A stretch of DNA of 37,955 nt from Vogesella fluminis (GTDB lineage: Bacteria; Pseudomonadota; Gammaproteobacteria; Burkholderiales; Chromobacteriaceae). The translations under genes were made by a program, and so were the position numbers. Positions 23,137 through 31,245 of this stretch are shown here, piece after piece. Under the pieces are notes generated by a model. The model was not told where the DNA came from and searched no databases. It saw only the letters and a list, made by a program, of their open reading frames with translations. Within the stretch, counting starts at the first letter, position 1. Each line of letters opens with the position of its first letter. Location: NCBI RefSeq assembly GCF_014652335.1, contig NZ_BMYP01000031.1:1-37955 (forward strand), read 5' to 3'.

Positions 23137-24525
23137 TCACGAGGTTTGACGATGCAGACGCTGCCTGCTGATATAGGAAAGGTAGCCGACCAGGGTCAGC
23201 CCGGCCACGCTGAGGCTGACCACCAGCGCCGCCCAGAAGCCGTGCACGCCCAGGCGCGGCAGCAGCCAGTCGGTCAGCCCCAGCACCATGCCCAGCCCGA
23301 GGCCGAGACCCCAGAACGACACGATATGGATCATCATCGGCAGGGTGGTGATCTTGTAGCCGCGCAGCGCACCGGAGGCCACCGTCTGCATCGCGTCGGT
23401 CAGCTGGTAGAAGGCGGCGAACAGCATCAGGCTGCTGCCCAGCGCTACCACCGCCGGGTCCTGGCTGTACATGGCGATGATCCGGTGACGGAACAGCAGC
23501 ACCAGCAGCATGGTCAGTGCCGCGGCGGCGATGCTGAGGGCGATGCCGATGCCGCTGATCAGCCGTGCCTGCAGGTAGTCGCCACGGCCGATGCTCTGGC
23601 CGACACGGATGGTCAGTGCGGTGGCGATGCTCTGCGGGATCATGTAGATCAGGCTGGAGAAATTCAGCACCGCCTGGTGGCTGGCCACCACCAGGGTGCC
23701 CAGTTGTGCGATCAAGAGTGCGATGAAGGAGAACAGGCTGACCTCGACGAAAAACGACAGCCCGATCGGCAGCCCAAGCTTCAGTATCGCCGGAAAACGC
23801 GACCACTGCGGCCAGCTGAATTGCTGCGTCAGGCCGTAGCCGGCCAGCGCCCGGTTGCGGGCCAGGTAGACGAACAGCGTGATGGCGTTGAACCACATCA
23901 CCATGCCGGTGGCCCAGCCGCAGCCGGCACCGCCCAGTTGCGGCAGGCCGAACAGGCCGTGGATCAGCATGTAGTTGAGCGGAATATTCAACAGCAGCGC
24001 GATCAGGCTCACTACCATGATCGGGCGCGGGCGGTTGAGACTGGAGGCAAAGGCATGCAGCGCACGGTGCATCATCGCCGCCGGCATGCCGAAGGCGGCA
24101 CCGTCGATGTACAGCATCACCTTGTCTTCCACCGCATCCGGCAGGCTCAGCCACTGGCGCAGCAGCGGCTGGATCGCCAGCATCAGCATGATGCCGAGGC
24201 AGCCGAGCAGCAGCCCGAACCACAGCCCCTGGCGTGCGGTTTCGCCGATGCGGCGGGTTTCGCCGGCTCCGAACTGATGCGACAGGATGGGGTTCAGCGC
24301 ACTGACGATGCCCATCAGCGTGACATAGACAGTGACGAAGATGCTGGCACCCAGCGATACCGCCGCCAGGTCGTCGGTGCTGACGCGGCCGGCCATCACC
24401 GTATCGACAAAGCCGGTCGCGACCTGGGCGATCTGCGCCACCATCATCGGCAGTGCCAGATGGCTCAGGGCGCGGGTTTCTTCGCGGATGCGCGGCCAGC
24501 CGGCCTTGTCAAGATAAAACAGCAT
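23137..24525 (-). CDS. norM: MATE family multidrug/cation exporter
   Basis: A 462-residue inner-membrane protein with 12 hydrophobic segments in two homologous halves. It has the NorM-type features ALPMMVAQIAQVATGFVDTVMAG, NPILSHQFGAG and LPIGLSFFVEVSLF. It probably exports cationic drugs or dyes by Na+ or H+ exchange; specificity is unknown. The ATG at 24525 gives family length; an upstream TTG (24546) adds seven residues. It precedes murB. Confidence 0.88.
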   Translation of the reverse strand: MLFYLDKAGWPRIREETRALSHLALPMMVAQIAQVATGFVDTVMAGRVSTDDLAAVSLGASIFVTVYVTLMGIVSALNPILSHQFGAGETRRIGETARQGLWFGLLLGCLGIMLMLAIQPLLRQWLSLPDAVEDKVMLYIDGAAFGMPAAMMHRALHAFASSLNRPRPIMVVSLIALLLNIPLNYMLIHGLFGLPQLGGAGCGWATGMVMWFNAITLFVYLARNRALAGYGLTQQFSWPQWSRFPAILKLGLPIGLSFFVEVSLFSFIALLIAQLGTLVVASHQAVLNFSSLIYMIPQSIATALTIRVGQSIGRGDYLQARLISGIGIALSIAAAALTMLLVLLFRHRIIAMYSQDPAVVALGSSLMLFAAFYQLTDAMQTVASGALRGYKITTLPMMIHIVSFWGLGLGLGMVLGLTDWLLPRLGVHGFWAALVVSLSVAGLTLVGYLSYISRQRLHRQTS

Positions 24526-24598
24526 GTCGATCCAGCCCGGGAGCAAATCGCGGATTATAGCCGGATCGGCCGTGTGGCGCCTGTTCCGTGCTGCAGGA

Positions 24599-24886
24599 TC
24601 AGGCAGCGTCCGGCCGGCGCAGGTGGCAGCTGATGATCAGCATGTTGCCGAACAGACGGTTGATCTGCAGCGCCTGGTCGACATCGACATCCTGCAGCAG
24701 CAGCTTGCCCTGTTGCAGGCTGGCGGTCAGGCCGCGTTCGCTGGCCCAGGCCAGCAATGCCGTCAGCTGGCGGGCGCCGGTGTTGTCGCCAAGGTGGATG
24801 GCACGCAACTCGCCGCGCAGTAGCGGGGCGGAACGGGCAGGGGTGGTGGCAAATTCGGTGTAGCGGTCTTGTTCGCAGTCGTACAT
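24599..24886 (-). CDS. Small conserved-looking protein of unknown function
   Basis: 95 residues, mixed charge, no signal peptide or membrane segment. I do not recognise a family. The central LRAIHLGDNTGARQLTALLAWASERGL and the DVDVDQALQINRLF segment suggest a compact alpha/beta protein. A good ribosome site (AGGA, two bases before the ATG) and a real-looking codon pattern support it as a gene. It lies upstream of the MATE-murB pair on the same strand (73-bp gap). Confidence 0.65.
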   Translation of the reverse strand: MYDCEQDRYTEFATTPARSAPLLRGELRAIHLGDNTGARQLTALLAWASERGLTASLQQGKLLLQDVDVDQALQINRLFGNMLIISCHLRRPDAA

Positions 24887-25204
24887 GGTCCTGGCCTTCC
24901 TTGTCGGTCGCCCGGATTGTCCGAGCGACGCTTTAGCAGAGTTGGTTTAACGGCGCCCTGCAAGTTGTCGATTAACTCGGCGCCATGCGTTTTCACGCGG
25001 GGTACGGCTTTGCGGCAGCAGAAAACAAAAAATCCGCTGGCCAGTGGCTACAGCGGATCGCTTGATCTGACGCTTTAGCTGGCATTTGTAATGCGCCCGC
25101 AAGCTGATATCAAATCGGCGCAGGGAAAACCTTACGGCAAGCCGCTGCCGCCTGTCAAGCGGCCGCCGCCGGCAGGCGGGTGGAGCCTGTCTGGCGAATC
25201 GCGT
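24887..25204. other. Intergenic region with a minus-strand terminator
   Basis: About 320 bp without a recognised gene. ATCCGCTG (25032-25039) / CAGCGGAT (25051-25058) form a hairpin followed, on the minus strand, by TTTTTTGTTTT: a good intrinsic terminator read leftward. No known gene ends there, so a short minus-strand transcript starting between about 25060 and 25160 is possible (TTGACA on the minus strand at 25154-25159). GACGCTTTAGC occurs twice (about 24928 and 25069). Confidence 0.5.
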
Positions 25205-25244
25205 TATAATCCGCCGCCGGACACGGACGTTGTGTCCCTTTTTT
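25205..25244 (+). promoter_or_regulatory. pcnB promoter -10 with hairpin in the leader
   Basis: TATAAT at 25205-25210 is a consensus -10, with a weak -35. Nine bases on begins GGACAC-GGACGTT-GTGTCC (25219-25237), followed by CTTTTTT, a terminator-like hairpin about 20 bases before the pcnB ATG. This could attenuate pcnB. Confidence 0.6.
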
Positions 25245-25264
25245 CTTACTCAGTGTAGCCCCCG

Positions 25265-26623
25265 ATGATCCGTAAACTCATCAGTCGAATCTTCGACTTG
25301 CCTGCCAGCCTGGCCGGCAGCAAGAGCAAGCCGCGTGTGCTTGCCCTGGCCCAGCACGGCGTGCGCCGCGATGCACTCAGCCATGCCGCTCTGCGTGTGG
25401 TATCGCGGTTGCAGGATGCAGGTTTCTCAGCCTTTGTCGTCGGTGGCGCGGTACGGGATTTGCTGTTGGGCGTCACGCCCAAGGATTTCGACGTGGCCAC
25501 CAATGCCACACCGGAGCAGGTACACCACCTGTTTCGCCGCTCGCGCATCATCGGCCGTCGCTTCCGCATCGTGCATGTGATGATGGGCCCGGAAACCATC
25601 GAGGTGACCACCTTCCGCGGCGGCGAAGTCGCCAACAAGAACGAAACCGGTCGCGTGATGGCGGACAATACCTACGGCAACCAGGTCGAGGATGCGCTGC
25701 GTCGCGACTTCACCGTCAATGCGCTGTTCTACAACCCGACCGACGAAACCATCATCGACTATCACCACGGCGTGAAGGACCTGCGCGCCAGGAAGCTGGT
25801 GATGATCGGCCAGCCGGCGCGCCGCTACCAGGAAGACCCGGTACGCATGCTGCGCGCGGTCCGCCTGGCCGCGAAGCTGGGTTTCACCATCGACGAGCAT
25901 ACCCGCAAGCCGATTGCGGCCAACGCCGCGCTGCTGCGCAACGAGCCGCCGGCGCGCCTGTTCGACGAGCTGCTGAAACTGCTGCACTCCGGCCACGCCT
26001 ACGCCTGTCTGAAAATGCTGCGCGACGAGGGCCTGTCGCAGGGCACCTTCCCGCTGCTGGACGCGGTGATGGACGAACCGGGCGGCGAGACCTTCCTCAA
26101 GAACGCGCTGGCCAATACCGACGAGCGCGTGCGCGCCGACAAGCCGGTGTCGGTCGGCTTCATGCTGGCGGCGATGCTGTGGGCGCAGGTGCGCAACCGC
26201 TGGCAGCAGCGCCTGCAGCAGGGCGAGCGCGACATCGCGGCACTGGTCGAGGCGATGGCGGAGGTGGAAACGCTGCAGGACAACGACTTTGCCATTCCGA
26301 AGCGCTTTTCCGCCACCATGCGCGAGATCTGGTTCCTGCAGCCGCGTTTCGAGAGCCGTGCCGGGCAGCGCCCGTTCCGCTTTGTCGAGCAGCCGCGCTT
26401 CCGCGCCGCCTATGATTTCTTCTGCCTGCGTGCCGATGCCGGCGAGGTGCCGCGCGAGCTGCAGCAGTGGTGGGAAGACTTCCAGAACGCTGATACCGCC
26501 GAGCGCCAGCAGCTGGTCGACGACGCGCGCAACAGCGGTGGCGAAGCCGCCAATCCGGAGCGCAAGAAGCGCCGTCGCCGTCGCAAGCCTGCCGCCGCCG
26601 CCGGTGGCGGGGAGCCGGCGTGA
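25265..26623 (+). CDS. pcnB: Poly(A) polymerase I
   Basis: Adds 3' poly(A) tails to RNA and so promotes decay. The 452-residue protein belongs to the class II nucleotidyltransferase family. It has the active-site pattern FVVGGAVRDLLLG followed by TPKDFDVATNATPEQV with the two metal-binding Asp residues, then RRDFTVNALFYNP and the RYQEDPVRMLRAVRLAAKL RNA/nucleotide-binding segment. The C-terminal tail is strongly basic (KKRRRRRKP), as in PcnB proteins. CCA-adding activity is less likely given this tail and length. It overlaps folK by GTGA. Confidence 0.95.
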   Translation: MIRKLISRIFDLPASLAGSKSKPRVLALAQHGVRRDALSHAALRVVSRLQDAGFSAFVVGGAVRDLLLGVTPKDFDVATNATPEQVHHLFRRSRIIGRRFRIVHVMMGPETIEVTTFRGGEVANKNETGRVMADNTYGNQVEDALRRDFTVNALFYNPTDETIIDYHHGVKDLRARKLVMIGQPARRYQEDPVRMLRAVRLAAKLGFTIDEHTRKPIAANAALLRNEPPARLFDELLKLLHSGHAYACLKMLRDEGLSQGTFPLLDAVMDEPGGETFLKNALANTDERVRADKPVSVGFMLAAMLWAQVRNRWQQRLQQGERDIAALVEAMAEVETLQDNDFAIPKRFSATMREIWFLQPRFESRAGQRPFRFVEQPRFRAAYDFFCLRADAGEVPRELQQWWEDFQNADTAERQQLVDDARNSGGEAANPERKKRRRRRKPAAAAGGGEPA

Positions 26624-27105
26624 CCCTGGCGGTGATTGCGCTGGGCAGCAATCTGGAAAATCCGGTGCAACAGGTGGAGGCGGCACTGCAAAGGTTGGCC
26701 GCATTGCCGGCCACGCGGCTGGTGCGTCGTTCCGCCTGCTACCGCACCGCCCCGGTCGGCTACGCCGAGCAACCCGATTTCATCAACGCGGTGTGTGAAG
26801 TGGACACCGAACTGGACGCCGAAGCGCTGCTGGCGCAGCTGCTGCAGCTGGAGCAGGACTTCGGCCGCGTGCGCAGCTTCCGCAATGCGCCGCGGGTGCT
26901 GGACCTCGACCTGCTGCTGATGGACGGCGTCACGCGCGACGGCGAGTTCTTGACGCTGCCGCACCCGCGCATGCACGAGCGCGCCTTCGTGATGCTGCCG
27001 CTGGCGGAAATGGCGCCCGAGCGGCAGTTGCCGCAGGGCCGGGTCGGTGACATCGCCGCCGCGCTCGACGGCAGCGGTGTCAGCCGCCTGCCGCGCCGTA
27101 ACTAA
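26620..27105 (+). CDS. folK: 2-amino-4-hydroxy-6-hydroxymethyldihydropteridine pyrophosphokinase
   Basis: HPPK, which transfers pyrophosphate from ATP to the pterin in folate synthesis. 161 residues with IALGSNLENP at the start, FINAVCEVDT, RVLDLDLLLMDG with the Mg-binding DxD and LPHPRMHERAFVMLPLAE. The start is GTG at 26620, overlapping the pcnB stop. This pcnB-folK-panB order is widespread in Proteobacteria. One exact 13-mer copy lies near its start. Confidence 0.96.
   Translation: MTLAVIALGSNLENPVQQVEAALQRLAALPATRLVRRSACYRTAPVGYAEQPDFINAVCEVDTELDAEALLAQLLQLEQDFGRVRSFRNAPRVLDLDLLLMDGVTRDGEFLTLPHPRMHERAFVMLPLAEMAPERQLPQGRVGDIAAALDGSGVSRLPRRN
26691..26703 (+). repeat. Intragenic copy of the repeated 13-mer in folK
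   Basis: Exact AAGGTTGGCCGCA, read in a different frame from the other coding copies (R-L-A-A). Confidence 0.9.
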
Positions 27106-27143
27106 CCCCGGCAGCAGCGGCTGCCCCTCCGAGGAGTACCCTG

Positions 27144-27782
27144 ATGACGCAACTGCGCTATGTCGTGGTGGAAGGCCCCATCGCTTCCGGCAAGGCCGCC
27201 CTGGCGCGACGGCTGGCGGAGCACTGGTCGGTACGTCTGCTGACGGAAGCTGCGGAGCAGAACCCGTTTCTCGAACGTTTCTATCGCAATCCCACGCAGC
27301 ACGGCCTGGCTGCCCAGCTGTCCTTCCTGTTGCAGCGTGCCGACGCTGCCCATGACATGCTTTATGGTGATTTGCTGGCGGCACCGCTGGTGGCCGACTT
27401 CCTGTTCGAGAAGGATGCGCTGTTTGCCGAGCTGACGCTGGAAGACGACGAACTGGCGCTGTACCGCCGCATGGCTCCGCTGGTATTGCGCTCCCACCCG
27501 GTGCCGGACCTGGTGATCTACCTGCAGGCGTCGCCGGAAACGGTGCAGCAGCGGCTGGAGCAGGCGGTGGCCAGCGGTGCGATGTCTCCGCTGCCGGAAG
27601 GCTATGTCCAGCGCGTACACGCTGCCTATAGCACGTTTTTCCACGCCTACGAGGGCGCGCCATTGCTGATCGTCAACACCGACCATCTTGATTTGGTTGA
27701 AGGTGATGAGGATTTCGGGCTATTGTTGCGCTGCATCAGCGAGATGCGAGGCCAACGCAGTTACTTCAACAAGGGTATCTGA
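27144..27782 (+). CDS. Deoxynucleoside kinase family protein
   Basis: 212 residues of the deoxyadenosine/deoxyguanosine kinase type, for salvage phosphorylation of deoxynucleosides. N-terminal P-loop [14 protein letters not shown], then [23 protein letters not shown] and [18 protein letters not shown]. Normal Walker A motifs have Ser or Thr after GK; here it is Ala, which removes the usual Mg-coordinating hydroxyl. Activity is therefore less certain than the fold. GAGGAG precedes the ATG at 27144. The gene sits between folK and panB as in many Betaproteobacteria. Confidence 0.85.
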   Translation: MTQLRYVVVEGPIASGKAALARRLAEHWSVRLLTEAAEQNPFLERFYRNPTQHGLAAQLSFLLQRADAAHDMLYGDLLAAPLVADFLFEKDALFAELTLEDDELALYRRMAPLVLRSHPVPDLVIYLQASPETVQQRLEQAVASGAMSPLPEGYVQRVHAAYSTFFHAYEGAPLLIVNTDHLDLVEGDEDFGLLLRCISEMRGQRSYFNKGI

Positions 27783-27895
27783 GCCCTGTCAGGCCGGAAG
27801 GCGGCGCCATCAGCTCCGCGCTACGGCCGCCCCTGCGTATCCGGGTTCTTACCCGCACCCCGGCCGCAGCTGCACGCAACGAGGAAAGACAGAAT

Positions 27896-28687
27896 ATGAA
27901 AATAACCGTTAATACTTTGCAGGCCATGGCCGCCGAGGGTCACAAGATCGGCATGTTGACCTGCTACGACGCGAGCTTCGCCACCCTGCTGGACGAAGCC
28001 GGGGTCGATATCCTGCTGGTGGGGGATTCGCTGGGCATGGTGATGCAGGGTGAGGACTCGACCCTGCCGGTGTCCATGCCGGAAATGGAGTATCACACCC
28101 GTTGCGTGGCACGCGGCGCCAAGCGCGCCATGGTGCTGGCCGACATGCCGTTCGGCAGCTACCAGGAAAGCCCGGCCCAGGCGTTTGCCAATGCCGCGCG
28201 CCTGATGCAGGCCGGCGCGCACATGGTCAAGATCGAAGGCGGCGCCTTCATGGCGGAAACCGTGCGTTTCCTGGTGCAGCGCGGCGTGCCTGTGTGCGCG
28301 CACATCGGCCTCACCCCGCAGTTCGTGAACACCTTTGGCGGTTACAAGGTACAGGGCAAGAGCGAGAGCGATGCCGAGCGCCTGCTTGACGACGCCCGCG
28401 TGCTGGCCGAAGCCGGTGCCACGCTGGTGCTGATGGAGTGCGTACCGGCAACGTTGGCCGCACGCATCAGCCAGGAGTGCGGCGTGCCGACCATCGGTAT
28501 CGGCGCCGGCCGCGATGTCTCCGGCCAGGTGCTGGTGATCTACGACGTGCTGGGCGTTTATCCGGGCAGAAAGGCACGTTTCGTCAAGAATTTCATGGCC
28601 GAGGCACAGAGCATCCAGGGTGCGGTGGCCGGCTATGTCGCGGCTGTGAAGGATGGCTCCTTCCCGGCGCCCGAACACTGTTTCTGA
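27896..28687 (+). CDS. panB: 3-methyl-2-oxobutanoate hydroxymethyltransferase
   Basis: Ketopantoate synthesis from 2-oxoisovalerate and methylene-tetrahydrofolate, the first committed step to pantothenate. 263 residues with [60 protein letters not shown] and [25 protein letters not shown] supplies the ribosome site. It lies 7 bp before panC. An AACGTT variant of the 13-mer occurs at 28450-28462. Confidence 0.97.
   Translation: MKITVNTLQAMAAEGHKIGMLTCYDASFATLLDEAGVDILLVGDSLGMVMQGEDSTLPVSMPEMEYHTRCVARGAKRAMVLADMPFGSYQESPAQAFANAARLMQAGAHMVKIEGGAFMAETVRFLVQRGVPVCAHIGLTPQFVNTFGGYKVQGKSESDAERLLDDARVLAEAGATLVLMECVPATLAARISQECGVPTIGIGAGRDVSGQVLVIYDVLGVYPGRKARFVKNFMAEAQSIQGAVAGYVAAVKDGSFPAPEHCF
28450..28462 (+). 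repeat. AACGTT variant of the 13-mer in panB
   Basis: AACGTTGGCCGCA, encoding A-T-L-A-A. Confidence 0.7.
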
Positions 28688-28694
28688 GGTCAGC

Positions 28695-29528
28695 ATGCAA
28701 ATCATCCGTAGCATCGCCGAGCTGCGTGCCTGGCGCAAAACCGCCGGCCGCATCGCCTTTGTCCCGACCATGGGCAACCTGCACGAAGGTCATCTGGCAC
28801 TGGTCGCCGCCGCGCATCAGCACGCCGGACAGGTGGTGGTCAGCATCTTCGTCAACCGCCTGCAGTTCGGCCAGGGCGAGGACTTCGACGCCTACCCGCG
28901 CACCTTCGACGCCGACTGCGACAAGCTGCGCACCGCCGGTGTCGCGGTGCTGTTCTTCCCCGACGAACGCGAGCTGTATCCGCGCATCAGGCAGGATTTC
29001 AACGTCGAGCCGCCGCATATCCAGAACGAGCTGTGCGGCGCCTTCCGCCCAGGGCATTTCCGCGGCGTGGCCACTGTGGTGAGCAAGCTGTTCAACATCG
29101 TGCAGCCGGACGTGGCCTGTTTCGGCAAGAAGGACTACCAGCAGTTGCACGTGATCCGCGCCATGGTGGATGACCTGAACATGCCGATCGAGATCGTGCC
29201 GGTGGATACCGGTCGCGCCGACGACGGCCTGGCGCTGTCCTCACGCAACGGCTACCTCAGCAGCGATGAGCGTGCCGAGGCGCCGCGGCTGTACCGCCAG
29301 CTGTCCGCCATCCGCGCGGCGCTGCAGGCCGGCGACAGCAATTATGCGGCGCTGGAAAAGGCCGCCTGCGACGAGCTGGATAGCCACGGCTGGCGCGTGG
29401 ACTACGTCGAGATCCGCCAGGCCGACACGCTGGAGATCGCCCACGTCGGCGAGGCGCGGCTGGTGGTGCTGGCGGCGGCGCGTCTGGGCCGTACCCGGCT
29501 GATTGACAATATCGAAGTGGCGCGCTGA
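28695..29528 (+). CDS. panC: Pantothenate synthetase
   Basis: ATP-dependent condensation of pantoate and beta-alanine. 277 residues with [16 protein letters not shown] (HxGH nucleotide motif), [41 protein letters not shown] and [10 protein letters not shown]. The ATG at 28695 follows GAGGTCAGC, seven bases after the panB stop; the frame is open upstream within panB but has no family sequence. The NRLQF segment replaces the more common NPTQF/NPLQF, a conservative family variation. Confidence 0.97.
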   Translation: MQIIRSIAELRAWRKTAGRIAFVPTMGNLHEGHLALVAAAHQHAGQVVVSIFVNRLQFGQGEDFDAYPRTFDADCDKLRTAGVAVLFFPDERELYPRIRQDFNVEPPHIQNELCGAFRPGHFRGVATVVSKLFNIVQPDVACFGKKDYQQLHVIRAMVDDLNMPIEIVPVDTGRADDGLALSSRNGYLSSDERAEAPRLYRQLSAIRAALQAGDSNYAALEKAACDELDSHGWRVDYVEIRQADTLEIAHVGEARLVVLAAARLGRTRLIDNIEVAR

Positions 29529-29562
29529 TCCGCGCCGCAAGCAACAACAGGAAGACCGAACC

Positions 29563-29943
29563 ATGCAGCGTTCCATGCTGAAATCCAAGCTTCACCGCGT
29601 CACCACCACCCACGCCGAACTGCACTACATCGGCTCCTGCGCCATCGATGAAAACCTGCTGGAAGCGGCCGACATCAAGGAATACGAAGAAGTGCAGATC
29701 TGGAACGTGACCAACGGCGAGCGTTTCGCCACCTACGCCATCCGCGCCGAGCGCGGCTCCGGCGTGATCTCGGTCAACGGTTCCGCCGCACGCCGCGCCG
29801 CGCCCGGCGACCTGCTGATCATCGCCTCGTTCGCCGCTTACGAGGACAGTGAACTGGCCAACCATACGCCGAAGCTGGTGTTCGTCGACGAGCGCAACCA
29901 GATGACCGAGCTGGCGTCGCTGACGCCGGTACAACCGGCCTGA
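29563..29943 (+). CDS. panD: Aspartate 1-decarboxylase
   Basis: Makes beta-alanine from aspartate for PanC. The 126-residue proenzyme self-cleaves between Gly24 and Ser25 (YIGSCAID), and Ser25 becomes the pyruvoyl cofactor. [10 protein letters not shown] and [20 protein letters not shown] are typical. The start ATG at 29563 has AGGA upstream; the frame extends into panC. It completes the panBCD set and is followed by a terminator. Confidence 0.97.
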   Translation: MQRSMLKSKLHRVTTTHAELHYIGSCAIDENLLEAADIKEYEEVQIWNVTNGERFATYAIRAERGSGVISVNGSAARRAAPGDLLIIASFAAYEDSELANHTPKLVFVDERNQMTELASLTPVQPA

Positions 29944-29967
29944 TTGCCGTCGTGATCCGTTCGAAAC

Positions 29968-29993
29968 AAGCCGCCCGCAGAGGCGGCTTTTTA
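29968..29993 (+). terminator. Terminator after panD
   Basis: AAGCCGCC / GGCGGCTT hairpin with a 6-base loop and TTTTTA run. Confidence 0.88.
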
Positions 29994-30026
29994 TTGTCTG
30001 AACACAACCGAGAAAAGGAGAAATTG

Positions 30027-30506
30027 ATGAGTTTTCTGACAACCGACCTCTACGACGCCAACGAGGGCCGCGTGGCGGTGGTGGAGCCGATGTTCCGCGC
30101 CTACGGCGGCCGTGCCCGTTTTGCCGGCCAGGTGGTGACGCTGAAGGTGTACGAGGACAATACCCGCGTGCGCGAAGTGCTGGCCGAGCCGGGGCAGGGC
30201 AGGATCCTGGTGGTCGATGGCGGCGGCTCCAGACGCTGCGCGCTGCTGGGTGACCAGATCGCCGAGCTGGCGGTGAAGAATGGCTGGGAGGGCGTGGTGA
30301 TCTACGGCTGCATCCGCGACTCGGTGGCCATCAACGCGCTGGACATCGGCGTGCGCGCGCTGGATACCAACCCGAAGAAAACGGTGAAGCGCAACGAAGG
30401 GCAGCGCGACCTGGTGCTGGCCTTCGGCGCGGTCGAGTTCGTGCCCGGCCACTGGCTGTATGTCGACGAGGACGGGCTGCTGCTGTCGGCGACGCCGCTG
30501 CTGTAA
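30027..30506 (+). CDS. rraA: RraA family protein (ribonuclease E regulator-like)
   Basis: 159 residues. The RraA fold is shown by GRILVVDGGGSRRCALLGDQIAELAVKNGW-type sequence (only part quoted), VIYGCIRDS and GVRALDTNPKK. In E. coli RraA binds RNase E and inhibits it; many relatives are instead 4-hydroxy-4-methyl-2-oxoglutarate aldolases, so both functions are possible. AAAAGGAG precedes the ATG at 30027, and the upstream frame runs through the panD terminator. It is convergent with lolA. Confidence 0.88.
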   Translation: MSFLTTDLYDANEGRVAVVEPMFRAYGGRARFAGQVVTLKVYEDNTRVREVLAEPGQGRILVVDGGGSRRCALLGDQIAELAVKNGWEGVVIYGCIRDSVAINALDIGVRALDTNPKKTVKRNEGQRDLVLAFGAVEFVPGHWLYVDEDGLLLSATPLL

Positions 30507-30511
30507 GCCCT

Positions 30512-30531
30512 TGCGGCCAACGTTGGCCGCA
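30512..30531. repeat. 20-bp palindrome of the AACGTT variant
   Basis: TGCGGCCAACGTTGGCCGCA, perfect, with two overlapping variant 13-mers. It lies between the convergent rraA and lolA genes, just before a strong bidirectional terminator. Confidence 0.85.
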
Positions 30532-30537
30532 GGCGTA

Positions 30538-30567
30538 AAAAAGCCGGACCCGTAGGTCCGGCTTTTT
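30538..30567. terminator. Bidirectional terminator between rraA and lolA
   Basis: Perfect 13-base arms (AAAAAGCCGGACC / GGTCCGGCTTTTT) with loop CGTA give T-runs on both strands. Confidence 0.93.
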
Positions 30568-30579
30568 GTGCCTGGCGTT

Positions 30580-31182
30580 TTACTCGCCGACCACGTCGAC
30601 GCCGGCGGGCGGGGTGAAGCGGAACTGTGCCGGGTTGATCTTGGCGTTGCGCTGCAGGTTCTTGAACTGGATGCGGGTGATGTTGCCGAAGCTGTCGGCC
30701 AGCTCCATTTCCACCAGCTGGTTGGCGGTGAAGCCCATCTTGATCGATTCAAACGTGTTGTCGGCCTTTTTCGGGCTGGCGGCCAGCCATTCCACCTTGC
30801 CGGTCTTGCCGACTTCGCGCAGCTGGTAGTCGCGCTCGATGGCGTTGCTGCCGGCCAGCAGCGCCGCCGGCGAATTGCCCAGCGCGCCGGCCTGGTCGCG
30901 GCGGGTAACCTGTGCCAGCTCCTTGTCGTACAGCCACAGCGTCTTGCCGTCGCCGACGATCAGCTGCTCGAACGGCTGGGCGTAGGTCCAGCGCAGCTTG
31001 CCGGGGCGCTGGATCTGCATGGTGCCGTGTGCGGTTTCCTGGCGCTGCTTGCCGCTCACCGTCTGGGTGAAGTCGGCGGCCAGGGTCTTGGTGCCGGCGA
31101 TAAAGGCCTTGAACTGTGGCAGCGCGGCGGCGTGTACCGGCAGCGTGGCGGCCAGCAGCAGGCCGAGTAGGGCTTGTTTCAT
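30580..31182 (-). CDS. lolA: Outer-membrane lipoprotein carrier protein
   Basis: Periplasmic chaperone that carries lipoproteins from LolCDE to LolB. 200 residues with a Sec signal peptide (MKQALLGLLLAATLPVHA, cleavage before AALP). The mature domain has GTMQIQRPGKLRWTYAQPFEQ, which is typical of LolA, and ends with ITRIQFKNLQRNAKINP and a PPAGVDVV tail. AAGGA precedes the ATG. It is downstream of nadE on the same strand, 63 bp away. Confidence 0.95.
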   Translation of the reverse strand: MKQALLGLLLAATLPVHAAALPQFKAFIAGTKTLAADFTQTVSGKQRQETAHGTMQIQRPGKLRWTYAQPFEQLIVGDGKTLWLYDKELAQVTRRDQAGALGNSPAALLAGSNAIERDYQLREVGKTGKVEWLAASPKKADNTFESIKMGFTANQLVEMELADSFGNITRIQFKNLQRNAKINPAQFRFTPPAGVDVVGE

Positions 31183-31245
31183 GCGTATCCTTAACTGGCG
31201 CGGGCGGTTGTCCCTGTGGCTATGACCCGCCCGCCTGGGCCGCGT

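Noticed and set aside
22113-24633. Long plus-strand open frames opposite murB and the MATE gene
   Set aside because: Gln/His/Arg-rich shadows; the minus-strand genes have complete family motifs.
26410-27663. A 417-codon minus-strand frame opposite pcnB-folK-dNK
   Set aside because: Crosses three real genes in antisense with low-complexity composition.
27783-27895. Resemblance to the SRP RNA tip (GTCAGGCCGGAAGG) between the kinase gene and panB
   Set aside because: The essential AGCA side of the SRP loop and the flanking helix are missing; chance match.
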